NCBI GenBank assembly: GCA_018241985.1
Contig: JAFECV010000025.1
Span: 1-11,626, forward strand
Source: Pseudomonadota bacterium
GTDB taxonomy: Bacteria; Pseudomonadota; Gammaproteobacteria; Burkholderiales; Burkholderiaceae_C
Direction: 5' to 3'
DNA: 11,626 bases
Shown: piece by piece, positions 1 to 6,537 of the stretch
Numbering within the stretch: position 1 is the first letter of the stretch
Layout of the letters: the number at the start of each line of letters is the position of its first letter
Position numbers and translations under genes: made by a program
The notes under the pieces: model-generated
What the model was told of the DNA's origin: nothing
Database searches by the model: none
The model's input: only the letters and a program-made list of their open reading frames with translations

Positions 1-161
1 TCGTGATGCCGTGGGAAGGCGTGAAGTTCGACGCCAAGGGGCAGAACACCGAAGGCCAGGGCCTGATCCTGCAGCTCGAGGACAAGGAATACCACACGGT
101 CTGGCCGACGCGCTACAAGAAGATGGACGACCTGCCGAAGCTCCCGTTCAAGTGGCAGTGA
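1..161 (+). CDS. ABC transporter substrate-binding protein, C-terminal end (partial)
   Basis: Only the last 52 codons are present; the reading frame enters at base 3 and ends at TGA 159-161. The visible peptide begins VMPWEGVKFDAKGQNTEGQG and continues into a segment with YHTVWPTRYKK. From memory, this 'KFD..GQN' stretch followed by 'VWP' is typical of the C-terminal lobe of type I periplasmic binding proteins of the branched-chain amino acid (Peripla_BP_6) class. The position directly before two Liv-type permease and two Liv-type ATPase genes, seven bases upstream of the first, fits the ligand-binding subunit of the same importer. The ligand pocket is outside the window, so specificity cannot be judged. 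Confidence 0.85.
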   Translation, partial: VMPWEGVKFDAKGQNTEGQGLILQLEDKEYHTVWPTRYKKMDDLPKLPFKWQ

Positions 162-168
162 CGGGGCA

Positions 169-1080
169 ATGACGAGGCCGCGACGGCGCCGCGACCGACG
201 ACAGCCGCGCAACCGCATCGAGGCCGCCTTGATCGACGCGCTCGCTACCGGCCTGCTGAACGGCCTGGTCTACGCGCTGATCGCGGTCGGCCTGGCGCTG
301 ATCTGGGGCATCACCGACGTCATCAACTTCGCGCACGGCGACTTCCTGATGCTCGGCATGTACGCGGCCTACTGGCTGTTCACGCTCGGGCACCTGGACC
401 CGACGCTGTCGGCGCCGCTGGTCGCGTGCCTGCTGGGGTTCGTCGGCTTCCTGACCTTCGCGCTCGTGATCCGGCCGCTGCAGCGCGGGCCGGCGATGAT
501 CGTCATCCTCGCGACCTTCGGGCTCGGGCTGGTGCTGCGCCAGCTCGCGTTCATCGCGTTCTCGCCGGACTACCGCAACCTGCCGGCGACCTGGCTCTCG
601 GGCAGCGTCAGCTTAGGCAACGTGCACCTGGGCCGGCCGCAGCTCGGCACCGGCATCGTGTCGCTGGTCGTGATCGTGCTGCTGTTCCTGCTCGTGTACC
701 GCACGCGCTGGGGGCATGCGCTGCAGGCGGTGGCCGAAGACCGGCAGGCGGCTTCGCTGGTCGGCATCGCGTCGGACCGCGTCAACGCGCAGGTCTGGAT
801 CCTCGGCAGCGCCGCGGTGGGCCTGGCCGGCGCGCTGCTGACGACCTTCTTCTACGTGTTCCCTTCCGTCGGCAGCGTGTTCGGGCTGCTGGCGTTCGTC
901 GCGGTCGCGATGGGCGGGTTCGGCTCGCTGCCGGGCGCGTTCCTTTCGGGCATCCTGATCGGCGTCATCGAGGCGATGACCGGCTATCTGGTGCTGCCGG
1001 CGTACAAGATGGTCAGCATCTTCCTGATCTTCCTGCTCGTGCTCTGGTACCGGCCGCGCGGCCTGTTCGGGCGCTGGTGA
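169..1080 (+). CDS. livH: branched-chain amino acid-type ABC transporter permease, LivH family
   Basis: Inner-membrane permease of a Liv/HAAT importer, pairing with LivM to form the channel. After a short N-terminus the protein reads LLNGLVYALIAVGLALIWGI and then INFAHGDFLMLGMYAAY, the usual LivH opening helices and 'NFAHG' loop. The cytoplasmic loop VAEDRQAASLVGI, which contacts the ATPases, is present, and the protein ends in the typical YRPRGLFG tail. Its 303 residues are slightly longer than usual. The start is uncertain. ATG 169 gives an odd arginine-rich leader (RPRRRRDRRQPRNR) and has only a poorly spaced G-run before it. TTG 229 is preceded by GAGG five bases upstream, removes that leader and gives 283 residues, closer to the family norm. 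I keep 169 as the longest supported form but consider 229 at least as likely. First permease of an operon running to livF. Confidence 0.93.
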   Translation: MTRPRRRRDRRQPRNRIEAALIDALATGLLNGLVYALIAVGLALIWGITDVINFAHGDFLMLGMYAAYWLFTLGHLDPTLSAPLVACLLGFVGFLTFALVIRPLQRGPAMIVILATFGLGLVLRQLAFIAFSPDYRNLPATWLSGSVSLGNVHLGRPQLGTGIVSLVVIVLLFLLVYRTRWGHALQAVAEDRQAASLVGIASDRVNAQVWILGSAAVGLAGALLTTFFYVFPSVGSVFGLLAFVAVAMGGFGSLPGAFLSGILIGVIEAMTGYLVLPAYKMVSIFLIFLLVLWYRPRGLFGRW

Positions 1081-1081
1081 G

Positions 1082-2125
1082 ATGGACCGCCCAGGCTCCG
1101 CTCCCGAGCAGCGGCCGGACGGCGCGGCGCACGCGTCCGCCACCGTGGCGGCGGACATGCCTGCTGACGTGAACGCGCCGGCCCGGCGCCGGGCCATCGC
1201 CTGGCTGCTCGTCGCGATCGCGGCGCTGATCGTCTTTCCATTCTTCGTGCCCGACCCGTTCTCGCAGCAGGTCGTGGTGATGATGCTGATGTACGGCGCG
1301 CTCGGCGCCGCGTGGAACCTGGTCGGCGGCTTCCTCGGCCGGGTCTCGTTCGGGCACGCGGTGTTCCTCGGCATCGGCGCCTACACCACCTTGCTGCTGC
1401 TGCAGTCGCTGCACCTGAGCCCGTGGATCGGGATTCCGCTCGGCGGCGTGGCGGCGGCGGCGGTGGCGTTCGTCGTCGGCCGGCCGACGCTGCGGCTGAC
1501 CGGCCACTACTTCGCGATGGCGACGATCGCGCTGCTGTCGGTCGCGCAGCTGCTGGTGGTCAACTGGGACTGGGCCGGCGGCGCGACCGGCGTCGAAGCG
1601 CCGATCGCGAACAACCCGTGGCTGCTGCTGTTCCGCAGCAAGGCGCCGTACTACTGGATCGCGTTCGCGCTGGCGCTGCTCACGCTGTGGGCCACCGTGG
1701 CGCTGGTGCGCTCGCGCACCGGCTACTACTGGCGCGCGATCAACGGCGACGAAGCGGCCGCGCGCAGCCTGGGCGTGCCGGTCGAGCGCTACAAGATGCG
1801 CGCGTTCGTGCTGTCGGCCGCGCTGACCGGCGTCTGGGGCGGCTTCTATGCGATCTACATCGGCTTCATCGACCCGGACTCCGCGTTCAACCTCACGCTG
1901 TCGATCCAGATCGTGCTGGTCGCGATCCTCGGCGGCATCGGCAGCCTGGCCGGCCCGTGGCTGGGCGCGGCGGTGCTGATTCCGCTCGGCGAGGGGATGC
2001 GCGTCGCGCTGGGCAGTTCGGGCAGCGGGTACGACCTGCTGATCTACGGGCTGGCGATCATCCTGGTGAGCCTGTTCCTGCCGAAGGGCCTGATCACGTT
2101 GAGGCTGCGCCGTGGCTCTGCTTGA
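1082..2125 (+). CDS. livM: branched-chain amino acid-type ABC transporter permease, LivM family
   Basis: Second membrane permease of the importer, one base after the livH stop. It has the LivM hallmarks: WNLVGGFLGRVSFGHAVFLG around residues 79-98, the loop RAINGDEAAARSLGVPVERYK that docks on the ATPase, the segment AILGGIGSLAGPWLGA, and a C-terminal LFLPKGLITL. Multiple hydrophobic segments run from about residue 37 to the end. The first 35 residues are hydrophilic and of low complexity, so the true start may be ATG 1157 (MPADVNAPARRR), which lies just before the first membrane helix. The 3' end overlaps livG by 14 bases, suggesting translational coupling. The family assignment is firm; the transported compound is unknown. 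Confidence 0.94.
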   Translation: MDRPGSAPEQRPDGAAHASATVAADMPADVNAPARRRAIAWLLVAIAALIVFPFFVPDPFSQQVVVMMLMYGALGAAWNLVGGFLGRVSFGHAVFLGIGAYTTLLLLQSLHLSPWIGIPLGGVAAAAVAFVVGRPTLRLTGHYFAMATIALLSVAQLLVVNWDWAGGATGVEAPIANNPWLLLFRSKAPYYWIAFALALLTLWATVALVRSRTGYYWRAINGDEAAARSLGVPVERYKMRAFVLSAALTGVWGGFYAIYIGFIDPDSAFNLTLSIQIVLVAILGGIGSLAGPWLGAAVLIPLGEGMRVALGSSGSGYDLLIYGLAIILVSLFLPKGLITLRLRRGSA

Positions 2126-2834
2126 AGTCGAGAAGCTGACGAAGCGCTTCGGCGGCCTGGTCGCGAACCGCGACATCAGCCTCGCGGTCGAGGCCGGCGA
2201 GATCGTCGCGATCATCGGGCCGAACGGCGCCGGCAAGAGCACGCTGTTCAACGGCCTCGCCGGGCATCACGCACCTAGTTCAGGCCACGTGCGCTTCGAC
2301 GGCAACGAGCTCATCGGGCGCACGCCCGAAGCGATTGCCGCGATGGGGCTGGTGCGCACCTACCAGATACCGCGCAGCTTCGCGGCGATGACCGTGCTCG
2401 AGAACGTGATGGTCGGCGCGCTGCTGCGCCACCCCGCGCTGGACGCGGCGCGCGACGTCGCATCGCGCGTGCTGGGCGAGGTGGGCCTCGGCGAGCGCGG
2501 CCAGACGCCGGCGGGCGAACTGAACGTCGCCGGGCAGAAGCGCATCGAGCTGGCCCGCGCGCTCGCGACCGCGCCGAAGATGCTGCTGCTCGACGAAGTG
2601 GCGGGCGGCCTGAACCCGAGCGAGGCGCGGGCGCTGGCCGAGATCTTGCGCAAGGTGCACGCCGGCGGCGTCACGCTGCTGATCGTCGAACATGTGCTGG
2701 AGGTCGTGATGCGGCTCGCGCAGCGCGTGCTGGTGCTCGACTTCGGGCAGTTGATCGCGGCCGGCACGCCGGAGGAAGTGGTGCGCAACCCGGCCGTGAT
2801 CGAGGCCTACCTCGGAAAGAAATACCGTGCCTGA
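2112..2834 (+). CDS. livG: branched-chain amino acid-type ABC transporter ATP-binding protein, LivG family
   Basis: Cytoplasmic ATPase subunit of the importer. Walker A is GPNGAGKST at residues 36-44, the Q-loop glutamine is in TYQIP near residue 85, Walker B is MLLLDE at 157-162, and the switch histidine is in IVEH at 194. The C-terminus has the LivG-type ending AYLGKKY. The ABC signature is not LSGGQ but LNVAGQKR (137-144). From memory a subgroup of LivG proteins carries similar LTLAGRKR-type signatures, so this is probably a subfamily trait rather than damage. GTG 2112 is chosen because GAGG lies seven bases upstream, inside livM, and the protein then begins MALLEVEKLTKRFGG as expected. 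It overlaps livM by 14 bases and livF by 8. Confidence 0.95.
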   Translation: MALLEVEKLTKRFGGLVANRDISLAVEAGEIVAIIGPNGAGKSTLFNGLAGHHAPSSGHVRFDGNELIGRTPEAIAAMGLVRTYQIPRSFAAMTVLENVMVGALLRHPALDAARDVASRVLGEVGLGERGQTPAGELNVAGQKRIELARALATAPKMLLLDEVAGGLNPSEARALAEILRKVHAGGVTLLIVEHVLEVVMRLAQRVLVLDFGQLIAAGTPEEVVRNPAVIEAYLGKKYRA

Positions 2835-3555
2835 CGATGGCGGCGGCGTGCTGCTGAGCGTCGAAGACCTGCACGTGGCCTACGGCGGCGTGCAGGCGGT
2901 GCGCGGCATCTCGCTCGAGGTGCGGCATGGGGAAATCGCGGCGCTGCTCGGCGCGAACGGCGCCGGCAAGTCGAGCACGCTGCTGGCCATCGTCGGCGCG
3001 GTGCGGCCGCGCTCCGGGCGCGTGCGCTTCGACGGCCAGGACATCACCGGGCTCGCGCCCGACGTGCTGGTGCGGCGCGGCATCGCGCTGATTCCCGAAG
3101 GCGGCCGGGTGTTCGCGCGGCAGCCGGTCGAGCAGAACCTGCGCCTGGGCGCCTACACCGTGGCCGAGGGCGCGGTGCAACGCGAGCGGCTCGAGCAGGT
3201 GTACGGCCTGTTTCCGCGGCTGGCCGAGCGGCGCAGCCAGATCGCCGGCACGCTCTCGGGCGGCGAGCGCCAGATGCTCGCGATCGGGCGTGCGCTGATG
3301 AGCGGCCCGCGGCTGCTGCTGGTCGACGAGCCCAGCCTCGGCCTCTCGCCGCTGCTGGTGGACACGGTGTTCGAGGCGCTCGCCAGCCTGAACCGCGCCG
3401 GCACGGCGATCCTGCTGGTCGAGCAGAACATGGCGCAGGCGCTCGAAGTCGCGAGCCGCGCCTACGTGATGCAGAGCGGCGCGATCGCGCTGCAGGGCGC
3501 GGCCTCCGACATCCAGGCGTCGGACCAGGTCCGGCAGGCGTACCTGGGGCTGTAG
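2827..3555 (+). CDS. livF: branched-chain amino acid-type ABC transporter ATP-binding protein, LivF family
   Basis: Second ATPase of the importer. Walker A is GANGAGKSS at 42-50, the signature is a canonical LSGGERQ at 143-149, and Walker B is LLLVDEP at 163-169. IPEGGRVF near residue 89 is the LivF version of the Q-loop region, and LLVEQN at 197 carries glutamine where most ABC proteins have the switch histidine, which is normal for LivF. It starts at GTG 2827, eight bases inside livG. It is the last gene of the plus-strand operon; the TAG stop is followed after 15 bases by the end of a minus-strand gene, and no clear intrinsic terminator fits in that gap. Confidence 0.95.
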   Translation: MPDDGGGVLLSVEDLHVAYGGVQAVRGISLEVRHGEIAALLGANGAGKSSTLLAIVGAVRPRSGRVRFDGQDITGLAPDVLVRRGIALIPEGGRVFARQPVEQNLRLGAYTVAEGAVQRERLEQVYGLFPRLAERRSQIAGTLSGGERQMLAIGRALMSGPRLLLVDEPSLGLSPLLVDTVFEALASLNRAGTAILLVEQNMAQALEVASRAYVMQSGAIALQGAASDIQASDQVRQAYLGL

Positions 3556-3570
3556 ATCAGCGGCTGCCGC

Positions 3571-4452
3571 TTACCGGCCATCCGCGAATTCGTACTCGAG
3601 CTTGCGGATCGTGCCGCGCCAGTAAGGCTTGCGCCCTTGCGGCGTCAGCCATGCAACCTCGCCGCTCATCGGCACCTGCATGACGCCCTGGGCCTGCGGG
3701 TTGGACCAGCGGCCCTCCCACGGCGTCATGACGATCTTGCCCCCGACGGTGCGGCCGCGTGATTCGGCGCGCACACTGGCCATCGTTCCGTCGTCGGCAA
3801 AGCCAAAGGTCAATGTGACCGACAAGTCGCCATCCGTCATCGTTGCCCGCGCCGTGCGCTCATCCATCGGTTCCCAGCGCACACCCTGACTCGGCAGCAA
3901 TGCCGTGGGGTACCACGCTGCCTCGGCGAAGAAGCGCATCAGCTCGCCCTGCGCGATGCCGCCTTCCTCCGGGTCGGCGCCGCGCAGGTCCGCCAGCGTG
4001 AAGAGTCCGACGATCGCGGGACGCAGCATGCCTTCGCCCGCGATGTACGCGTCATGCACGCGCACCGCCATGCCGGGCGCCGCGGCGACCTTGCCGTCCC
4101 ATACGAAGCCGGGCCGCCGGGTCACGACGCGCTGCCGGCTCGTGAAAGGCTTCCACCGATCGGTCGTCTCGCTCATGTTGAACATCCCGTGGTGCTCGAC
4201 GTTGACCGCGGCGACGATCGGTTGGCCTTCGGTGAGCACGGTGCGAAAGAAGCGCTGCACCGGCCCGGGCAGGCCGGGCAGTTCGCGCGCGCTGTGGTAG
4301 CGCGGCGGCATCGGTGCCACGCGCGCCGCCTCCAGGCGCTGGACGAGGCCGCCCGTGCTGGCGCGCCAGACGGACGCCCCCCAGGCCATCAGCGTGACCG
4401 TGACGACGGGGAGCGTGACAAGCACGACGAGAACCCACTTGAGCCAGACCAT
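3571..4452 (-). CDS. DUF6544-type membrane-anchored protein of unknown function
   Basis: A protein of about 293 residues with one N-terminal hydrophobic segment (WLKWVLVVLVTLPVVTVTLM, about residues 4-23) that could be a membrane anchor or an uncleaved signal; the rest is likely outside the cytoplasm. From memory the body matches the DUF6544 (formerly DUF6920) family. Landmarks are the LPGLPGPVQRFFRTVL opening, PGFVWDGKV, a VRVHDAYIAGEG stretch, AEAAWYPTALLPSQGVRWEP, MTPWEGRWS and a final PYWRGTI. No function is established that I can name. Two adjacent ATGs exist at 4455 and 4452. AGGAGG (4459-4464 as CCTCCT on the plus strand) lies three bases from the first and six from the second, so I chose 4452. 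The gene converges on livF and sits downstream of the ligase operon, but the 445-base gap suggests its own promoter. Base composition is less GC-biased than its neighbours. Confidence 0.82.
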   Translation of the reverse strand: MVWLKWVLVVLVTLPVVTVTLMAWGASVWRASTGGLVQRLEAARVAPMPPRYHSARELPGLPGPVQRFFRTVLTEGQPIVAAVNVEHHGMFNMSETTDRWKPFTSRQRVVTRRPGFVWDGKVAAAPGMAVRVHDAYIAGEGMLRPAIVGLFTLADLRGADPEEGGIAQGELMRFFAEAAWYPTALLPSQGVRWEPMDERTARATMTDGDLSVTLTFGFADDGTMASVRAESRGRTVGGKIVMTPWEGRWSNPQAQGVMQVPMSGEVAWLTPQGRKPYWRGTIRKLEYEFADGR

Positions 4453-4455
4453 CAT

Positions 4456-4900
4456 CGGCCTCCTGACTTCAGCCAGTCGACGATCGCCGCGCTAGCCCGC
4501 CTGCTGCACCTCGATCAGCCCGCACCGGGTGTCGGTCAGAAGAGTCATCGCTCCGGTGAGCGAATCGTGTCGATACCCAGTTGCTCAACAGCGACTGCTA
4601 CCTGAAGCCGGCCCCGCCGTTGGCCCTGCCGATCTCAATATCCACCTTCGATGCTCCGCGGTATTTGCGGTGGCTCAAGGCATGGGCGATTCGTCGCCGC
4701 GCGGCACGTCGTCGCCCGCAGACGAATCCGATCATGCGAGCCCTTTGGATCTCTCCGCGCACAGGGTGCGGGGATCGGCTTGCCGGCATGGCAGCAGTCA
4801 CGCACGCCCAAATTCCGCGCAACGACAACTACATCCGGGCGGTCTCCAATCGCCTGATCGCCAGCTTCCTCCATGAAGCCTTGGCGCTTGCGCGGAACGC
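4456..4900. other. about 445-base stretch without a recognisable gene
   Basis: This lies between the start of the DUF6544-type gene and the end of the ligase gene. It is visibly less GC-rich than the flanking operons. Several short open frames exist on both strands. The longest, on the plus strand from TTG 4581, runs on into antisense of the ligase gene; its part outside that gene includes AQIPRNDNYIRAVSNRL and LIASFLHEALALARNA, which look protein-like but which I do not recognise. A minus-strand frame at 4598-4828 is equally unrecognised. Two small inverted repeats are present: TCGCTC/GAGCGA at 4548-4563 with a four-base loop, and GATTCGTC/GACGAATC at 4688-4695 and 4721-4728 with a 25-base loop. 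The region probably holds the promoter of the DUF6544-type gene and the transcript end of the ligase operon, perhaps over the remains of an old gene. Confidence 0.5.
4459..4464 (-). promoter_or_regulatory. ribosome binding site of the DUF6544-type gene
   Basis: On the minus strand the sequence reads AGGAGG, a perfect Shine-Dalgarno core. It lies six bases before ATG 4452 and only three before ATG 4455, which favours the second ATG as the start. It is the strongest ribosome binding site in the window and suggests efficient translation of this lone gene. Confidence 0.8.
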
Positions 4901-6499
4901 TCAATCGCCCTCGCCGGCCCAGGCCTCCTCGGCCAACTTCCCGAACTGCTGGCGCAGCAGGTGCTTCTGCACCTTGCCGGTCGACGTGGCCGGTAGGGCG
5001 TCGACGAAGCGGATCAGCTTGGGCACCTCGAAGCCGCCGAGGTGCTGGCGGCAGTGCGCGAGCAGGCCAGCTTCATCCACCTCGGCGCCGGGCTTCTTCA
5101 CCACGAAGGCGCACACCGCCTCGATCCAGCGCGGGTGCGGCAGGCCGATCACGCCGGCGCCGGCCACGCCGGGGTGCGCGAGCAGCACGGCCTCGACCTT
5201 GACGCTGGCGACGTTCTCGCCGCCGGTCTTGATCATGTCCTTCTTGCGGTCGAGGAACATCATCTGCCCGCCCGGCCCCCACATGCCCAGGTCGCCCGTG
5301 TGGTGCCAGCCGAAGCGCTGCGCCGCCTTTGTCGCCTCCGGGTCCTTGAAGTAGCCCAGCATCGCGTTCGCGCCGCGGTGCACGATCTCGCCGGGCTCGC
5401 CTTCGCCGAGCAGGCGGCCCTCGTCGTCCATCACCGCGGTTTCGTTGTGCGGCAGCGACGCGCCCCAGTAGTTGGCGTCGAGCTGAGGGTGCTCCAGGGG
5501 CAGGAAGCTCATCGTGCCCGGATACATCTCGGTCTGGCCGGTGGCGAGCATCACGTTGCGCGTCATCCGCTCGGCGATCTGCTTGATCAGCGGCTTGGGG
5601 ATCGGCGCCATCGCGTAGATCGCCAGCCGCATCGTGTCCGCGCGAAAGGCTGGGTCGGCCAGCAGCGCCCCGTACATCATCGGCAGGCCGGTGAAGGTGG
5701 TGTATTTCTCCTGCAGGATCGACGCGCGCACTTCATCGGGCACGAAGCCGCGCAGCAGCACCACGCAGGCGCCGGCCGCGTGCGCGGTGGCCACCAGGCA
5801 GTGCTGCGCGCAATGAAACAGCGGCAGCACGCCCGAGCACACGTCGCGCTCGGTGATCGCAAACCCCGCCATGTTGCCCATCAGCGCCGCGGCGATCGAA
5901 GCGTGCGAATGCACCGCGCCCTTCGGATGCCCGGTGGTGCCGCTGGTGTACATGACGAGCGCGGGGTGGTCGCCGTCGATGGCGATCTCGGGCAACGCAT
6001 CGCTGCGGCCGCTTTCCGCCTGCGCGAGCGTCAACATGCCGGCACCGGCCGCGCTGGCCTTGCTGGTCGCCATCGTCAGCACCCGCGGCACGCCAAGCTC
6101 GCCCAGCAGCGCGGCGATCGCCGGCGTCGCCGCGAACGCCTCGTCCACCACCACGGCCGAGACCTCGGCGTGCTGCAGGATGTACAGAATCGCGCCGGCG
6201 TCGAGCCGGATGTTGACCGGCACCCACACGTTGCCCGACTTGTGGATGCCGTTGTAGGCCACCACCATGTCGGCCGAGTTCTGGCACAGCATGCCGACTT
6301 GCTTGCTGCTGCCTATGGTCGCCAGCAGATGCTGCGCGAAGCGCGAGCTGCGCGCGTCCAGCTCGGCGTAGGAAAGGCGCGTGCCGCCATCGACGATCGC
6401 GGTGCGCCCGGGGAATTTGAGCGCACTGCGGTGCACCAAGTCGCCCAGTGCCACGCGGCGGATGCGCCGCAGCGAGTCGGATTCAGGGATTTCGATCAT
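4901..6499 (-). CDS. AMP-forming acyl-CoA synthetase (ligase)
   Basis: A 532-residue enzyme of the ANL superfamily that activates a carboxylic acid with ATP to an acyl-adenylate and then to an acyl-CoA. Core motifs in order are: the phosphate-binding loop YTSGTTGHPKGAVHSH (184-199); the ATGQTEMYPG adenine-site motif (319-328); HTGDLGMW with the ribose-binding aspartate near 403; the hinge DRKKDMIKTGGENV (417-430); and the C-terminal catalytic lysine in PATSTGKVQK (K509). All are intact and the length is normal. The substrate cannot be read off; neighbours point to a branched or terpenoid acid, comparable in position to AtuH of Pseudomonas. ATG 6499 is preceded by AAGGAGA with six bases of spacing. 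It is the last gene of the minus-strand operon, 38 bases after the AtuA-family gene. Confidence 0.93.
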   Translation of the reverse strand: MIEIPESDSLRRIRRVALGDLVHRSALKFPGRTAIVDGGTRLSYAELDARSSRFAQHLLATIGSSKQVGMLCQNSADMVVAYNGIHKSGNVWVPVNIRLDAGAILYILQHAEVSAVVVDEAFAATPAIAALLGELGVPRVLTMATSKASAAGAGMLTLAQAESGRSDALPEIAIDGDHPALVMYTSGTTGHPKGAVHSHASIAAALMGNMAGFAITERDVCSGVLPLFHCAQHCLVATAHAAGACVVLLRGFVPDEVRASILQEKYTTFTGLPMMYGALLADPAFRADTMRLAIYAMAPIPKPLIKQIAERMTRNVMLATGQTEMYPGTMSFLPLEHPQLDANYWGASLPHNETAVMDDEGRLLGEGEPGEIVHRGANAMLGYFKDPEATKAAQRFGWHHTGDLGMWGPGGQMMFLDRKKDMIKTGGENVASVKVEAVLLAHPGVAGAGVIGLPHPRWIEAVCAFVVKKPGAEVDEAGLLAHCRQHLGGFEVPKLIRFVDALPATSTGKVQKHLLRQQFGKLAEEAWAGEGD

Positions 6500-6505
6500 C
6501 GTCAG

Positions 6506-6512
6506 TCTCCTT
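6506..6512 (-). promoter_or_regulatory. ribosome binding site of the acyl-CoA ligase gene
   Basis: The minus strand reads AAGGAGA six bases before ATG 6499. It fixes the ligase start and shows that this gene, unlike the four-base-overlap genes upstream, is translated from its own independent site in the 38-base gap after the AtuA-family stop. Confidence 0.75.
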
Positions 6513-6537
6513 GGAACAAGCCACGGCTATCAGTGCG

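Noticed and set aside
1013..2251. Minus-strand open frame of 412 codons opposite livM
   Set aside because: Arg/Gln/Asp/His-rich low-complexity product, an antisense shadow of a certain membrane protein gene.
3556..3570. GCGG/CCGC mini-stem between livF and the convergent gene as a terminator
   Set aside because: Only four base pairs and no T-run on either strand; too weak to call an intrinsic terminator.
4548..4563. TCGCTC/GAGCGA hairpin upstream of the DUF6544-type gene as a terminator or riboswitch
   Set aside because: Six base pairs with no following T-run and no known riboswitch features; kept only as a description of the gap.
4555..4588. Possible minus-strand promoter with TTGAGC as a -35 box
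   Set aside because: No acceptable -10 box at 16-18 bases; too weak to annotate.
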